From: Prunella strophiata
Lineage: Eukaryota; Chordata; Aves; Passeriformes; Prunellidae
Reading direction: 5' to 3'
Assembly: GCA_036583965.1 (NCBI GenBank)
Contig: JAZBQD010000027.1
Span: forward strand, 18,837,001 to 18,901,000
DNA: 64,000 nt
The first letter of the stretch is position 1, and each line of letters opens with the position of its first letter. Of the stretch, positions 1 through 14,900 are shown one piece after another. Below the pieces are notes generated by a model. It saw only the letters and a list, made by a program, of their open reading frames with translations. It did not search any database and was not told the origin of the DNA. The position numbers and the translations under genes are program-made.

Positions 1-3000
1 GATAGGGAACACTGTCAAATTATTATGTAAAAAATATATGCTTGCTTGGTTAATACACAACTCTACTTTTATCACTGCTGCTGAAAACCCTTCCTCACTC
101 AGTGCCTTATTCATCCAGCTGGCCAGCTTAACTACAGACAACTGAGTGCACTAAAAGAAAGAAGTGATTATGTGGGAAAAATTATTAGAAAAGGAAAGGT
201 GTGGAACAAGGGATTTGTGCAAGGGTACATTTGCAAAGTTGGCAAGAACATCAGAAGCTGAAATTACAGGTTTCTTGTGGGAAAATACAGCAAGTGGGGG
301 ATTCTGGAGGCTCCTGCCAGAGCAAAAGGATTAAAAGGTAGCAGCTCAAGAACTCCTGCAGGCAGCTGATGACCAGTGTGGCAGCAGGACAGTGTGAGGA
401 GAGTTTGAGCCTGCACAGGCTCAGACAGAGGGGGAAGAAGGCTGAATCACTGGGACAGAACCAAGGAACATGAAATGTCTTCAGGATTTATTTTGGGAAA
501 AGATTATACAATATCTACCAGAACTAAAATTCATATATCATTTCTGTTATGACTGCCTAATGACTACTTTTATGCCCCTAAAGCACCATGCAGTTTTTAC
601 ACTCTTCATATTGCCAGAAACTATCATTTTTAGAGGTATATAAGGTTCATTTCCTCTGAAGTGACTGCTATGTGGTAAAGCTGTAAATGTGGTACAGCTA
701 GCTCTGAAATAGAAAGGCATTAAAATATTATTAGTGTTTGGTCTTTCTCCTCCCTCCTATAGGAATTCTGCTAACTTAGAGAAATTAAAATCAGTAGGAG
801 ACCTAAGAACAGAACATAAGAGCTGCAGAATCCTATTTTCCCTATGCTGGCACAAAAATTAACCTTTAGGAAATTGAGTGGACAGTTGCTAAAAAGATAC
901 AATTACCTTAGGACACAATTTTATGGCATTAGAGTTTTCTTCATATAGCAATGCCAATACCTAACATGCTGAATACTGCTTCTATAGTGACTAGACAGCA
1001 TCCAAATTGGATTTAAGCAAATTATTTAGCTTATTAGGTATCCTAATGTTCAGTATTTAATTCCATTAGAACAATTAAACGTTCAGCTAGCAAAAACAAA
1101 TAAAAAGAAAATTAAACCCATAGAAATGAGACAAATATCAGATTTTTCCCAGCTGACCTTGACATTAATTACTCAGCCCAAGTCAACAGTAAGCTTAAGA
1201 AAAGGTATGTTGTATTATATATGACTTTAAGCAACACATATCATCCAGACAGGTTTTAATCATGCACTCTCCAATTTATATCTCAATTTACAATAACATT
1301 GCAACTAGCAGCTCCAGAACAAGGGTAATGTAAATGGGGATGCAGAGCAGATTTTATCATATAATCTTCCCCAAAGATAGAAAAAAAATCTTGGATGGAG
1401 ATCTTTTCATTGCTGTTGATAAAACAACAATTTAATTCTGCATCAGTAACTGAATCTCACTAGTTTTATACAATGAATAGATACTTCTACACAATCTTTT
1501 CATTTCAGTTTTCAAGAAAAATACCACCAGTGTGGATGTTTTAAAGAAATATAGGTAAATAAAGCTTATAAACCAACTGGGGTAGTTATGCTACACAAGT
1601 TCTTAGAAAAGACTTCCACTGTCTAAAAATATCTCTAAGCATAGTAAAAGTAACCCCCAGAGAAAGGAAAGTTCAACTACCTGTTCATGTCCTATAGGTA
1701 CACAAATCACTGTGACCTCCCTTCTAGGAGAGCCAGCAGGAAAGGTAAACCACAGTGCATTCACTGGGTTCCAGGGATTTTCTTCTCCCTGCATTTCTCA
1801 TGGCCAGGGCTGAAAAAGTCATTGCACTACAGAGAAGAGCAAAAAGCCTGGGAACCTCTTCAGGCTTTGAGACAATTCCAGAAAAAACCCATTCATTAAT
1901 TATTTTCCATCAGAGCATAGCTGACTTGGATCCTACTGTCCTTGACACTTTCTCTTCTTGCCTTTTTGTGCTTTGATCTATTTCATATAAATAAAAGAGG
2001 TACTATGAAAAGCAGGGGAAACAGTACCTGCTTCTTGTACAGGTTACCCCAATCAGTCAGTGTCAGCAGGGGAGGATGAGCAGAGAGGGGGAGGTGGCTC
2101 TTGCTGCACTGCCTGGGGTGACCAACACAGCTCTTGCACACAGAACATTCCAGACATCTGGATCTCTGTTATACAAGTCTTTAACAGCCTGCTAAGGTGC
2201 AAATGCTTACTAGGATGTTATGTTACTTACAAGAGCTAAGCTCAGAAATTGATTGGGAAGACTACAAATAAAGAACATTTATTGAATTAGTATGCTTTAT
2301 CCATTTCAAAGCAGCAGAAGCTTTCCAATGCCTGCCTTGTCAGTAGAAGACATTGAAAACTTTCATTAGCATTGTTAGTGCTTTTCATCAGCATCAGCTT
2401 GGTCTCTCTCAGTTGTACTGCTCTCAGTGAAAGATTAAATGTTGAAATCCTCTTCTCTTTGAATGTTTATCATCCTGTTAGACATGGCTGGAAGTTTAAT
2501 TTCTCAGGGCGTTGTCAAATAAAATGTGTTGCAGTTCTTGAAAGTTAAATACTGCACAGATAACCAGAGCCTCCCCTGTTTCTAACAGCAGGCTATTCCT
2601 TCCTAGCAGTGACAGAACAGATCTGTATTATAGCACGTATATTTTTCATTGTAAAGCATGAAAATCTAAAATGAATAATAGAAATTAGCAACTGAAAAGA
2701 ATTGTGAAGGAGTTGCTTCCATGAAAGGTAGTTTCAATCCAAAAGTCCCTTAGAGGACCAACACAGTAAATGTAGGCTTATCAATATGTGGCAATAAGTT
2801 TCACACACAGATCAGAATCTGGGTTGGTAAACTTGGCTGTGTTCACAAAAGAAAAGAAGACTCTACTAGAATGGGAAACTCTCACACAATTTCCCTCCAT
2901 GCTCCTTGACAGACAATTGATTCATCAAATTCAGCAAGATTTTAAAAGAATCAGTGATTTTCTTTTCTTTTTTTTTCTGTTTGTGGAATGGGGTTAAGAG

Positions 3001-6000
3001 GACAGTCAGTCACTGAGCTATCTTGTAAGATGATCTCTACAACGACCTGGACAAATGTAATGACAAAGACTGCCTAAGCAATTCACATCCTAGTTCAAAA
3101 CTCATATATTTCCCTAAGCAACTTCTTTCTCTAAGTCAAAATGAGCCACAAGGCTACTTTTAATTGAAGGAGCAGCTCTAAACCAAAGACAGTCAAAGTC
3201 ACTGATAGCTATGGAGTAGAGTTTTCAGTTATAGTTTGTTTATTTATTTATTTTATATTGAATCTCCATATAACTTCAATTCCATCCAAGATTTGTATGT
3301 ATTCATATATAAATTGTATATATTTGATCTTGTCCTGGTATTTTACAATTATCTATGGTATTTAAAGCACTACATTGTTTTGAAATGGATTTCTTTTTTT
3401 GCAACGTGCTTAATAAAACAGTTCAATAAAAGAGAATATATTTTAAAATTGTTGGTAATATTTTTATTACTCTTATGGAAGATCTGCCATTATAATAATA
3501 TTTATTCTTTCTGTAATTCCTTTTAGGAGCTACATTTTGCATTCAAATTGTTATGCAAAGCTTTAAGGGCTAAATCATGGGACAAAATCAACAGTATGTA
3601 ATGGTATTATTAGAGATGAATCTGCATAGCATTTCAGAATTGTACTGCCCTGTTCATATGCTGTTTCATGTCACATTGAAGAAAAAGACAATTCTTACGC
3701 CACACCTAAAGAGAATTACAAGCCTAGGAATGGAAATAAATACACAAATAAATGAACACCCAAAAAATACTTAGTAGAAGCAGAAACCATACTTTATTAA
3801 TATAAGAGCAGATTCCAGTACACATATCTAATGTTTCACTGCAGTGCAATATCTTTAAGGTCCCTTTTAAAAAAATGAAAATTCTTTGATTGACAGAAAA
3901 AATATTTTTTCAGAGTTATAAATTCAAATATAGATCATTTGAAAAATTGCTATTTTGAAGGCTGGCTATTTTGATGGGTGATGTGAAGTACTCACTGTTG
4001 GCTTTCCAGTATCACCACAAATTCACACAACTGTTTTAGCATCCTGTGCTAGAGGGCTTACTGGCCAGTTTTTAAGACTGCTGAAAAGCTACTTAGATAT
4101 TGGAAAAAAGAAATTTAAAAAAGAGAAGGAGGAGAAATTTGTAGGATGAGAAAAATTCCACAAGAGAGACTATAAATTATGTCCTTCTTAGGCAGAAAAT
4201 AAATCCTTAGAATCCAAAGGGTAAAGGAGAAACTAAGATTGACCTTTGCTGTTGAATCAGCTCTAAATTGTCTGAGTCATCTTGATTCTCAGCTACAAAA
4301 AAAAATCTCAATTCAGTGGAGAGTAAATTGCATAAAGAACTCTGCAGAGTGTATATCCAAGGCAGAGAGAAATGTTAGTCAGTGTCTCCTGAGAAGCATG
4401 AAAAGATATTGCTGTATTGCTACAAAACATATCCCCCCCAAAAAAACCCTAAAAAGGACAAAGCCTGTCAGTGTAGTCAAGCACAGTCCATAGCTCTCTG
4501 CTAAGAATTCAGAAGTTCCTTGCATATTAACAAATTTTTCACAAAATTTAGATATGTGGTTGATGACATATCTGAAGTACACAGAAGTCAATATTCTCAT
4601 AGGTACATATATTAAAGCATCTGTCCACTGCCAGAGTCAGTAATATTCTAATTTCTTCATTCAGAAAAGGTAAGTTTAGGAATTTCTAAAAGTTAATAAC
4701 AGGTGAAAAAATCATACCTATTCTAGAGATTCCAGTGAGTATACTTATTGGCACAAGTGGGAAAAAAGTGAAAGCCAGGGAAAAAAATTATAATATAGTT
4801 TAAATTACTAGGTGCTAATGATACACTTAATTGTTCTAGTATGAGAATTCCTAAGCCTAAAATTGCAGAAGTGTTAAAGATCAGCCAAAGTTTGCACCTG
4901 GTGACACTAAGAAGTTGCAAGTTGAGACCATTAGATTTTGGGCAGCTAAGGCTGAGACCAGCAGGCAGTCAGACAGGTAAATGCCTTGTCCCAGGCATTT
5001 CCCTGAAAGACAGAGAGCTATGCTTGCCTCACAGCTGCTACCTGGACACCTGTTTTCAGCATACATGTTAGAAAAAATACTTTACTTGCAAACACATGAG
5101 TTAAAACATCTCAGAGAAAAGACAAAGAAAATCAGGTTTTGCATAACAACGTACATGGTAAGGAAAACTCCAGTTAAAGGAAAGTTGAAAAATGTTTTGC
5201 CTTTGGAATCAAAAGATATGGTGTGTCATATCAGCTGCATCAGTTGGTAGTGCAGGGGAAACTAACTTCTGATATTGCAGATATATTTAGGAGACAAATC
5301 TCAAAGTCTAACGCTTGCATTAACCTTTTTAATGTGAAAGGTACTAGCAAGAGAACAATAAACAAATGCAACAACACATCACTAGAATTCAATTATATAG
5401 GACACAAGTCATAGAGAGGAGTGTATAAATGATGCCTTGAATCAGCAGAAGCTCCTAACAGCAATAGAATATAACAAATGTTTGTACAGCTCAGGTTCTG
5501 TACAGCCCAAATGTGCAGATTCAGGTTTGAGCTTTCAAAGTGTTACAGAATCTTACATTACTTTCCTCCAGCTTGGATAAGCAGATATAAACTTCTAGTT
5601 CTGTCCACTAGGATCAACAGATTAAATGAGGTTCATTTCTTTGAATTGACTAATGAAAGAATCTGGAACAGGAGACAGAATACCCAGGTGCTTCTTTTCT
5701 ATCATTTGTGCATTAAATAGGACAGAAATTTTTGGAAATTTTGAGAGTAGTAATTTACAAGGCTATTTAGTGGAGAAAAGCTGACATTCTGAAAGGTATA
5801 AAGCTTAGTATCATAAGAAGAATCAAGCAAACAGAGATCCTAGTTTTCTTATCCCTGAAAGTTTCTGTACATCTGCTTAGATAATTTCTCTTACAAGATT
5901 AGAAATTAATTAGGAAAAAATTTCAATAAATATTCTTAAAAAGGGCAAGAGCACAGAAAGTAGATCTATCTGTTATAATATTGCTTAGCAGATGAGCTAT

Positions 6001-6860
6001 GCTTGTGAGCAAGCTCTAAGAAGTGCAGAAAACCTATTTCTGCCTTGTTGCAAGAGAGAAACTACTCTTAGTATTCTTCTACTGTAAATCACTCTGATCT
6101 ACACCTATTTTTTTTTAACTCGTAGCTTACAGGCTACTCATTAAAAAGTAATATTTTTTTGAGGAGAGTGAAATTGAATTTGACTAACCTGTGTGCAACT
6201 ATTCCCTGATGTAACTTCCAACAAGCACTTTCACATCTCCTTGCTGGGCTGAAGTACTTACTGACCATCATACAGCTTTCACTGCCCCATGCTGTGCTGG
6301 CCCTGCTCAGCTCCAGCCATGAGTGCCAGGCCAAGCCTTGCTGCCAAGACATCAGTGGCATGGAGAGCAGCAGCAGCTCAGACACACTTCCCTGAGAAGC
6401 AATCTAGGACTTGTGTACAGTCCAGTGTCATATCCTGCACCCCATTTACACCTGCTCAAATACTCTGATAGTCAAGCCAATAAAGACTGGCAGACTTTCA
6501 GAAAAACAGATTTATACTGGGTTCTGTGCAAAACAAGTGCTTGAAATACACTGGCAGAGCCACACACTTAGTAGCCACTTAGTTACTACTGTGCCTGTGC
6601 AAAGAAACAGTTTCTCTGACTGATAGCCCAGTCCTGTAAACTGCAAACACATAGGGTCCCTCCAAGCAATCACCACCAAATGAGCTTCCACTGCTGCCAC
6701 TGGCACCTCATGGCTGCTATTCCACTGTAATGATAGGAAGGACACATAATGAGGCTTTTAAAGGAAGGCTGAGAAATCTCACAGACATTTTAATCACTCA
6801 TATACCTGAACCTGGATGTGCAAATTCTGCATACTTGTCCTATTCACTTGCTTTAAAAAA
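1..6860. other. Intergenic DNA, no gene recognised
   Basis: AT-rich sequence with stop codons frequent in all six frames. The open frames present are under about 100 codons, low in complexity and overlap each other on opposite strands, as expected by chance. I see no splice-bounded coding segment, RNA gene or recognisable transposon here. Short T- and A-runs are the only low-complexity features. By established vertebrate synteny this side of PLPPR4 faces PLPPR5, but no PLPPR5 exon is visible in the window. Confidence 0.6.
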
Positions 6861-7110
6861 GAATCACAGCATCACCGGATCACTAGGTTGGAAGAGACCT
6901 ACAAGATCATTGAGCCCAACCCATGCCCTAACATCTCAACTAAACCTTGGCACCAAGTGCACAAAAAAAGACATCCAGTCTTTTTTTAAACACATCCAGG
7001 GATGGTGACTGCACCACCTCCCCAGGCAGAGCATTCCAGTACTTGATCACTCCTTCCATAAAAAACTTTCTCCTAATATCCAAACTACAGCTGATACAAC
7101 ATTTGGATCA
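6861..7110 (-). mobile_element. CR1 LINE 3' fragment (minus strand)
   Basis: On the + strand the segment opens with a GAATCACAGCATCACC-type block, then GGTTGGAAGAGACCTACAAG, AGCCCAACCCATGCCCTAAC, CATCCAGGGATGGTGACTGC and a CTCCTAATATCCAAAC block. These are the reverse-complement hallmarks of avian CR1 retroposon 3' ends, so the element lies on the minus strand. It is 5'-truncated, as most avian CR1 copies are, and has decayed by substitutions and small indels. The left end (CR1 3' terminus) is clear. The right end is approximate because similarity fades after about 7092. The family is recognised from memory, and the subfamily is not resolved. Confidence 0.88.
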
Positions 7111-9612
7111 CCTTTTGATCCTAGAGAACAATGATAATAACAAGTCATTGTAGAATACAACCTGCTGCAACATATTTGTTGTTTTTCACCTGGGTATCTT
7201 ATTAAATGGGTGTAGACTTATTCAGATTTTTCCAAATTATGCCAGATTTGGCACAAGGCTAATTCCCCCCCACATTCAGGAAAAGAAATCATATTTCCTA
7301 ATCCCCATCTATAGGTCTAGCTGCTGTTTATGATCTCCCTAATTAATTTAATGACAAACTTATACAATAGCATCATAACATCATCAGAGTTTTCAATCCC
7401 CTAATGCCATTAGATGTGATGACACAGAGGCCATGAGTCTTGCTGCTGTCTCAGTGTGACATTGCACAAGCAAGAAAAGCCAGTGGATCTGCAGTGATTT
7501 GTGTCACAATGGATCACAAACATCACTTGAAAACAGTGAACATAAATTGCCCAGTTACAAAAGTTGCTGAAATTATGTGACAGAAATAATGCCAGACAAT
7601 GAAGCAATTTTCTATCCACACAGAAATAACTTCCAGAATGTGCTGATAAAAAACCCCTAAACACCTTAATTCAAAAGGCAAAAAGGCTCCATGACTCCAT
7701 TGAGGATGAGAATTTCTCCAGGAAAGGTCATTTAAGTAATAATGTTTACACCATAAAAAACTTTTGTTTGACATGCTGCTACATTCTCCCTCAATTTATG
7801 ACATCCCCTCCTCTCCATTTTTCAGATAACTCTAAATGTGCACAGAAGGATCTGTGCATCCCACAGGAACCAAAGCACTGCTTTCTCAGTACCAGTATGA
7901 GGAAAGGAGATGGGTACCAAGATGTAGAGTCTAGGAATTAGATTCATGGGGAAATCTTAAAACTTCTCAAGTTTTACTTGTGAAGTCTAACACTAAGCAC
8001 ACTGAAATCCCTGGAACAGGTGATGGCCTGAAATGCAGGGATAACAATGTGGAATTGCCTCTGCAGTAAGGCCCAGGCAGCTGTTCAGGATGGTGCATGA
8101 GTCTGTGGCTGAGCAGAAAACTGAATGCAAATGCTCCACTCTCACTCAGCCTGAGAAATGTTTATCTGAAGAGGTTCCACTTTGATCTGCAGTTCACAGA
8201 ATCCAATGATACCAGTATGCACAAGCAAGTCAGGTGTGCTGAAAATAAAGCTTTATCATTTCCTTCAGGCTCCCTCATACCAAGTCAGCTGGCAATCTGA
8301 GAAGAACCATCAGTATTTTTCTTTATAATTAGCATGCACTAAAAGATAAGAAAAATGTTGCTGGAATTTTTTTTGTGATCCAAATGTTTTGGACATAGAA
8401 ATGGCTTAAAATAAACAGGAACAAAACCCCTGCCAATATAAATAAGCACAACTATTCTAAACTGAGTTACCCTGTAAAACCTGGCTACAGAGAGTTACAT
8501 TCTCCTTCATAGCAATATTTTATTGGACTCCGCAAGATACGCAACTCTCAAATGTAAAGTGGTTTAAGAACAAAAATAATCGTAGATTTAGAGAAAAGTA
8601 TTATGATTTAATCACCAAAATTATGGGTGCAGGTCAGAGATACTTCACTTCCCTGTATTCTGGCACTTCAGAACATCACAATCACTTAAAATTTAATTGC
8701 AAGCATAGGGACTCCATTCCCTCTCAAGAAAGAATATTATAGAGACAGGAATTTTGTTCCCAACTGCCACAAGTGATTGCTAGCAGAGAGCAGCCCATAA
8801 ACATACACATATTGATAGTTGCTGAGAATATTTTATTAAAAAATACACCCAAGAACTTAGCAAATATCTACTACATTTTCCTACCTCAACTAACATGGAG
8901 CGTGGCAACACCATGTGGCTTCTCGGAGGCTGACGCCTGCTGCTCGAAATCATGTTCACCTGTGAAGGAAACACAGGATATTGTGTCCATCTGTCAGAAG
9001 CTGGCCTTGTTTATAATAATGTGCTGACAGCAAACTAGAAAAGGTCTGTGTAAAACAAAGGTTTGTACCAAAATAAGGAGTGGTGAGCATTACATCAGGG
9101 AAGAGGACTGTTCACGTGCACTTCTTTATTCCAGTTTGAAAGATCTTCAAGTTAGTTTAGATTTTACAAGTTTTTCACATAGATTACAGCCATTTTTATT
9201 TCAAATAATAGTATCTATACTAAGATTTGTACTTAACATTTTACTAATTATATGCCTGCACACATCAACAAAACAAATCCCTTATCTCTTTTTGGCAGAA
9301 CTTTTCTAATTCTATTGACTTCAAAGAAACTTAAGCATGTTCTTAAAGTATAAAAAGAGGACTTTGGTGAAGAGGCATTAATTGAAGCTTAAAGGTTTTC
9401 AAAATTTAAATTTTAATCTATCAGGTTTCTACAGAAGCATGGGGAGACAGAACTAAAAGGAAGTGCCAAGCTGTGAAGTTGTGTTATACAGCCTCAGAAC
9501 AGTGGATCTTTGGTTCTTAAGGATCCACAGAATCCTTATTCTCAGTACTGCACCTACAAAAACTTTCCTATTCCCTTGCAAGAAAATTAGGATCTGTTGT
9601 TAAAATTAAAAC

Positions 9613-9628
9613 AAAAAAAAAAAAAAAA
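9613..9628. repeat. Poly(A) run, 16 nt
   Basis: An uninterrupted run of 16 A. No polyadenylation signal, target-site duplication or retroposon body could be recognised beside it, so it is listed as a simple repeat. Confidence 0.9.
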
Positions 9629-9949
9629 TAGCAATAAATGCCTGAAAGAAAAAACTTCACTATTAATCTCTGCTATAGGAAAAAGTACTGTGGATGTAAT
9701 GATACTAGGAAACAGCCCATGACTGATACAGTAAATTGACTAAAATCTCTGGAGAAGTTAGATTCTTCAAGAATTAGAAAACTTCTAAATGCTGGGTAGT
9801 CCCTCTAGATTGCTCTCTTCTTCCTTAAGAACACCCCATATAACCACTATTTCTCTGATTATTTAATTTTTAAAACTCTACTTTAAAAGCTTCACTCTAG
9901 GCTCTTCCCAAAAGATACTGAAATAGTCCATTAGCTCTCTTCTGCTTTT

Positions 9950-10170
9950 CCCAGCTGTTCCCCTCACTGTTCTTCACTTATGTCTCACCCATTTTTTATG
10001 TTCTCTCCTTCTGGTGTCCCTGTGTTCTCCCTCCAGTTTCTCTTTAATCTTTCCATATACTCCCTTTCCCTCATTCAGTTTCTCACATGCAGCACATTTT
10101 TCAGCATCTTGCATCTCCTTCTCTCTCTCTTCCTTGGCCTCCCAAATTCATCTTTGATTCCTTTTCTTCC
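9950..10170. repeat. Pyrimidine-rich tract
   Basis: The + strand is dominated by C and T, with many TCTC, CTTCC and CCCTT words and few purines. Such composition leaves translated frames hydrophobic and stop-poor, which explains the 67-codon open frame here. No function is inferred. Confidence 0.6.
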
Positions 10171-11094
10171 TCTGATGCTTTAGTAAGCTGCAGCTGACTC
10201 TTTCTCCCTGTGCATGTGCATATTTCACACAGAGCTTGGGGCTCAGCAATCCAGGAGTCAGCAGGCTAAACAGAAAAGAAAGCAGATGCTTCCAAGCAAT
10301 ATCAAAAACCAAAAATGCTCTGTGTGTACAGCCTGGCTCCCAGCAATACACTGGCCATCTCTGATGCTCTGCTCCCCTCAGAAGGAGGAGCAGAGCCTGA
10401 CATTGTGCATCCCTCCTCTCATTCTGGGCATTTTCAGCCCTGTCTTTGGTGCTATAAAACACAGCTGCAATTATCTGCATTCAGCTTGTGTTTATCCAAA
10501 GCAATGGAAAAAAAAAAAAAAGTGCTTCAGAAGCAAGCAAATATGGCATATATTCTTGAAATTTCTCTCCTATTGTTAGAGGCTGAACTTATTTATCAAG
10601 TAAATAGAAAATGCTGCTCTACTGTTGATCAATTCACTTTTATGAATCCAGGGCCAAACTCTGCTGTTCATATTCCTTTCAAATCCTCTCTCAGGCAAGA
10701 GTCCCAGAGACTCCTTGACACTCCATTATACAGTTACATAATACAACCATTAATACTGCACATGGAGATGTGCATGCACAGCTACTGCACATTGTGACTA
10801 TAGGCTCAGTTCATTAAAGAGACACCAACATAGCACTTATTTATTATTTATTGAGTGCTAACAATACATTGAAGAAAAGGGAACAAGCTCTGGGAATTAA
10901 GGACCAATATGTGTCAGCTCTTCAGCCACTAGCTCAAGACTAAAAGGGGTCTAAGATCCATCTTCTCCAGAATAGCACCAAAGGAGCAATGTGTTCTTGT
11001 TAATGTTGTGTACTGCAGATGTGTGTTGGCCAGTGTCAAAAGCTCTCAGTGTACTCAAATGGGGATGAGCTCTAGAGCCTGAGATGTAGTCCAG

Positions 11095-11108
11095 TTTTTT
11101 TTTTTTTT
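11095..11108. repeat. Poly(T) run, 14 nt
   Basis: An uninterrupted run of 14 T on the + strand. No element body was recognised on either side. Confidence 0.9.
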
Positions 11109-11828
11109 CCATAGCACTGAGGTAGGCACTGGTCAGAGTCTGGAACACTCTTTACACAGGATAAACACACATAATACATGAAATTGTCTTTCCAGAGGCT
11201 GCTGCAATGAATTTGGAGAGAGATGAGTGAGCCTGAATGAGACATCAAGAAGCCATCTGTGAGAGCATGGTTGAAATGTTACAAGCATCCCTATAAATAT
11301 CTCTCGAAAAGGAACCAGTTCTGTTTTAGTGATATGAAGTCTTTTTCTGTAAGTAGCTGCTAGGCAGCCTGTGAAGCATTTTCTCTGGCAGTACCCCTCT
11401 GTATGCAGTAGGCAGCCTGTCTCCCTCGAGCTGCTGTTCTGGGGGCATGCCTAACAGCAACCTACAGGATCCCTCTCCAGACAAGCCTACCCCTGGCACA
11501 CATCATCACCAATCTGCCTCGCTGCCAGGCTAGAGCTTCATATGCACAGCTGTGCTGCTTTGGGAAAAGACAGCAAGAACACACCTCCAGGAGGAGCTCT
11601 GGACAAGAGCATTTGGCTGAGCAGCAGCAGCTCTGAACATCAGCAGCATGGGAGCCAAGGGTGAGCTTCACTTCTCTGCTTGGCAGCAGTAGGCTGAACA
11701 TCCTCACTTAGTACAGTTGATGCAAACCTGCTCTCAGTGTTCCTGATCTCATTTGGATCAGAACTCACACAATTTATACCTCTCCTCAACATGAGACAAT
11801 TGCACTCATGTTTCTAGGGTGGGGTTTT

Positions 11829-11935
11829 CATAGAATCATAGAATCATTGAGTTTGGAAGAGACCTTTAAGACATCAAGTCCAACCATCAACCTGGCACTG
11901 TGACTGTTACCCCTAAAGAACCAACTCTTAACTCC
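11829..11935 (-). mobile_element. Short CR1 LINE 3'-end fragment (minus strand)
   Basis: The + strand reads ATAGAATCATAGAATCATTG, then TTTGGAAGAGACCTTTAAGA and CATCAAGTCCAACCATCAAC. This is the reverse complement of the CR1 3' terminus, including its short tandem ATTCTATG-type tail repeats. Only about 100 bp is recognisable, so it is a heavily 5'-truncated copy on the minus strand. The right boundary is uncertain. Confidence 0.82.
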
Positions 11936-14900
11936 TGTAAAGGGGGTGGGAATTGGGCAGCAAGGCCAGGGCCACAGCAGCAGAATGTTTGTACAAAAAA
12001 GTAGTCACTGCTCTGCATAGGGTCTAGGAATCAATTCTATGGGGAATTTCTTGGCACATCTACTGACTCAGGTACTTCAGATGCACAAGGAGACATCCTC
12101 TGTTGCTATCAAGTAAGAAAGCAGCACAGACTCCAAGCAGGCTGGTTTGCACCACAGCAGCTTTAATGCAAAAACTCTTCTCTTTATTGACAGTTCTGAT
12201 ACATTCCAATTGATTGGCTAATTAACAAAAACACCTTTCTCACAAACAGTCCTTGAGAAGAGCAGAAAACAGAGTAGGAAAACATCACCTGCAGGTTGTT
12301 TACAATACAAAGTTATCATCATTTCTCTACAACTCCCTAAAAAGTCTCACAAGTCCCACTGTGAGAAAACTAATCTTGTTTTCTCACTCTCTGACCAGGC
12401 CTGGCACATCCACAATCCTCTTAGGATGTAACATCAGCAATGAGCTCTGGGAAACTTTCAACAACTTTCAATGCAAAAAGATACCTAGATTTTAATCACT
12501 TCCAATTTACTCAGAAACAGAGAATGAAGTACTTGTGCTCATAGCTTGAATATTACCTCAAGGGATTTATTTAATACTGCATTTCACAGCCAGAAAAATT
12601 AACTCAAATATCCTTAGTTCTGAAATGGAGTTCCCTAATCTCACTATTTTGCTACTGCTATTATCCACAGTTGCCATTTGTATGTCTGTCTTCTGGCATT
12701 TTGGTGAAAAACAGTGTGTTATACAAGTTCCAAGCAGGTCTAAGGCCCTGCCATATGATTACTAGCTGTCTGTTTCATCACAAGTTTCCCTTAGGATTTA
12801 TCTAGAAATACAAATGGCATATTCTATTTCATTAGTCTCTTTCCATTTGTGGGTGAAGTTCACCCATACCAATGAAAAAGGGCTTACCAATAAATCAGGA
12901 GATGTAAGATATGCTCTAAACTTTAAAAAAATCTACTAAAATTCAAATAAAGCTCACTAGAACTATCAGTAGCACTTATGCTCCCCAGTGTGGTAAAAAT
13001 GTAGTGTTTTGTGAGAAGGTAAACAAGAGAATGTGTCTGGGGAACATAAAATTAGTCAAGGAAAAAGGAAATAAGGTCACTGTGCTGAGAAGAAAATCTC
13101 CATGGTAAGAAACCATTTTTATGTGCCAAATCTACATAGTTGTCATAAAGATGATGAAGTGTAATGAAGATTATGACATTTTAATAAAGAGAAAGAAAAA
13201 TAAAGAATGATGATACTTTCCTCTGAGTTACTGACAGTTCTATCTCCCATTTGTATCATATCTATCTGTTTATCATAAATATCTATTTGTCAGGAGGGCA
13301 AATGTGCTGCATGAATATAATGCAGGAAAGCTTTGAGTATGTGGGCTAACAAGTATTTGCATACACTTAGATCAATTTTCTAAGGTAAACCAACTGAGGA
13401 ATTCCTGGAAGGTCCAGATTTCCTGCCCAGATGATAATCAACACATTGAAACACATAAATTGTTCTGGGCATAGTGGGAGCTGCCTGGGGAAGCCTTCAG
13501 GACAGTCCAAAACTCCCTCCAAGATAGTTCCTGTACTAATTAGTCAAACACTTGGCTGTGAAGGTGGCTAAGAATTCATCCAAGCACTTAATCTCATGTT
13601 AGCTCATTGTTTAAATTGTCCATGATTTTGTCTCTGCAGCTGGCCAGATTGAGAGCTGCTGCAGCACCCAGTGGTGGCAGATTGGTGAGCACAAAGGCAC
13701 AGCCCTGACACCCACCTACACAAGAATTAGGATTGCTGTGCAAACCTGAGGAGTTTCAGACTTACTATTTACACTTCATGGCTCTTACTCCTGCTGAATG
13801 TTATGTGTTATGGGTGAGAAAAAAAATTAATTTTTACAGTAATTTATACTCTGCTTACAAAAACTGCTGTTAGTGAAGATCTTCCTTTTGATTTTTATCT
13901 GTTTCCCAGCTACCTCTCAGTTCCATGCATATGCACAGGGACAGGTGCTTTTTCAAACACTACTCAGGCTTTCACAGATAATCAAGTGTTCATTCTTATA
14001 TCAGAAAGAATTCTTACATGATCTAAAGCTGACAAAAATCAGCCTTAGCTGATTTTTAGCTTTGCTAAGACTGAAAAAATGATCAGAGAAAAGAACTGTA
14101 ATAACCTGAACCATATTCATGGTAGGAAATACTGAAATGTATATTCAGAACAATCTTTGGAGGAACAGAGTTCATATAATTATTCCACATATTCACACTT
14201 TTATTCCTCTTTCTCCCAGAGGATTTATCTTACATTTAAGCTTGGTGCTGCAGTAACTAAAATTCTCTTTTTTCTGACATGCATATTAGTTTTGATCCCA
14301 GGGTGTAAGGACAGAGGACAGACAGAGCAGTGGGAAGTTAACTCTGTGAACAGCAAAGGCATTCTTTGAGTAACTGACAGAACAGAGACTGAGTCTGGTA
14401 TGTAATGTAACCTGAATATCAAACCAAACTACAGAATATCAAAGAACTCATCTGTAGATAGGACTGATAAAACAGAGAATTTTGTACACTAATGTCTATA
14501 CCTTTTCATGTAAAATGCTAGGGAGTTTGTTCTCAGCCAAATATGTGACATTTCAAAATTGTTTTTCTTTTACAAAAAATACTGTAAAATGAAAACTTAA
14601 GAATGATGATCCCTTCAGGCTTTAGATCTGCCAGAGAAACACATGAGAGGCATTTCTCTACAACAGGAGAGAGAGCTTATCTCTATATACATTACAGGAA
14701 AAAGAAACAGAAGAAACACAGCTGGTAAAGATGGTAAAGATGCTGGGGAGAATTAGTACTTAAGATAACTTGGATGAAGATCATATGGATAGAATCAGCA
14801 TTTAATGTATTTTCAGAAGTAAAGTGTGAAACCAATGACATACAAAATGTTCAAGAATAGGTTGCTATCAGCTGAGAGACACATGAGTGAGAACAGTTGC

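Larger units (their letters stand above)
7111..11828. other. Intergenic DNA with homopolymer and pyrimidine tracts
   Basis: No gene recognised. Notable local composition: an A16 run at 9613-9628, a pyrimidine-rich segment at about 9950-10170, an A-run near 10506-10518 and a T14 run at 11095-11108. Open frames around 10214-10797 reach 160 codons but have no recognisable domain and overlap a comparable frame on the other strand. I treat them as chance. Confidence 0.5.

Noticed and set aside
10214..10797. Open frames of 121 and 160 codons (+), with a 110-codon frame on the opposite strand
   Set aside because: They overlap in several frames, cross a poly(A) run and resemble no protein family I know.
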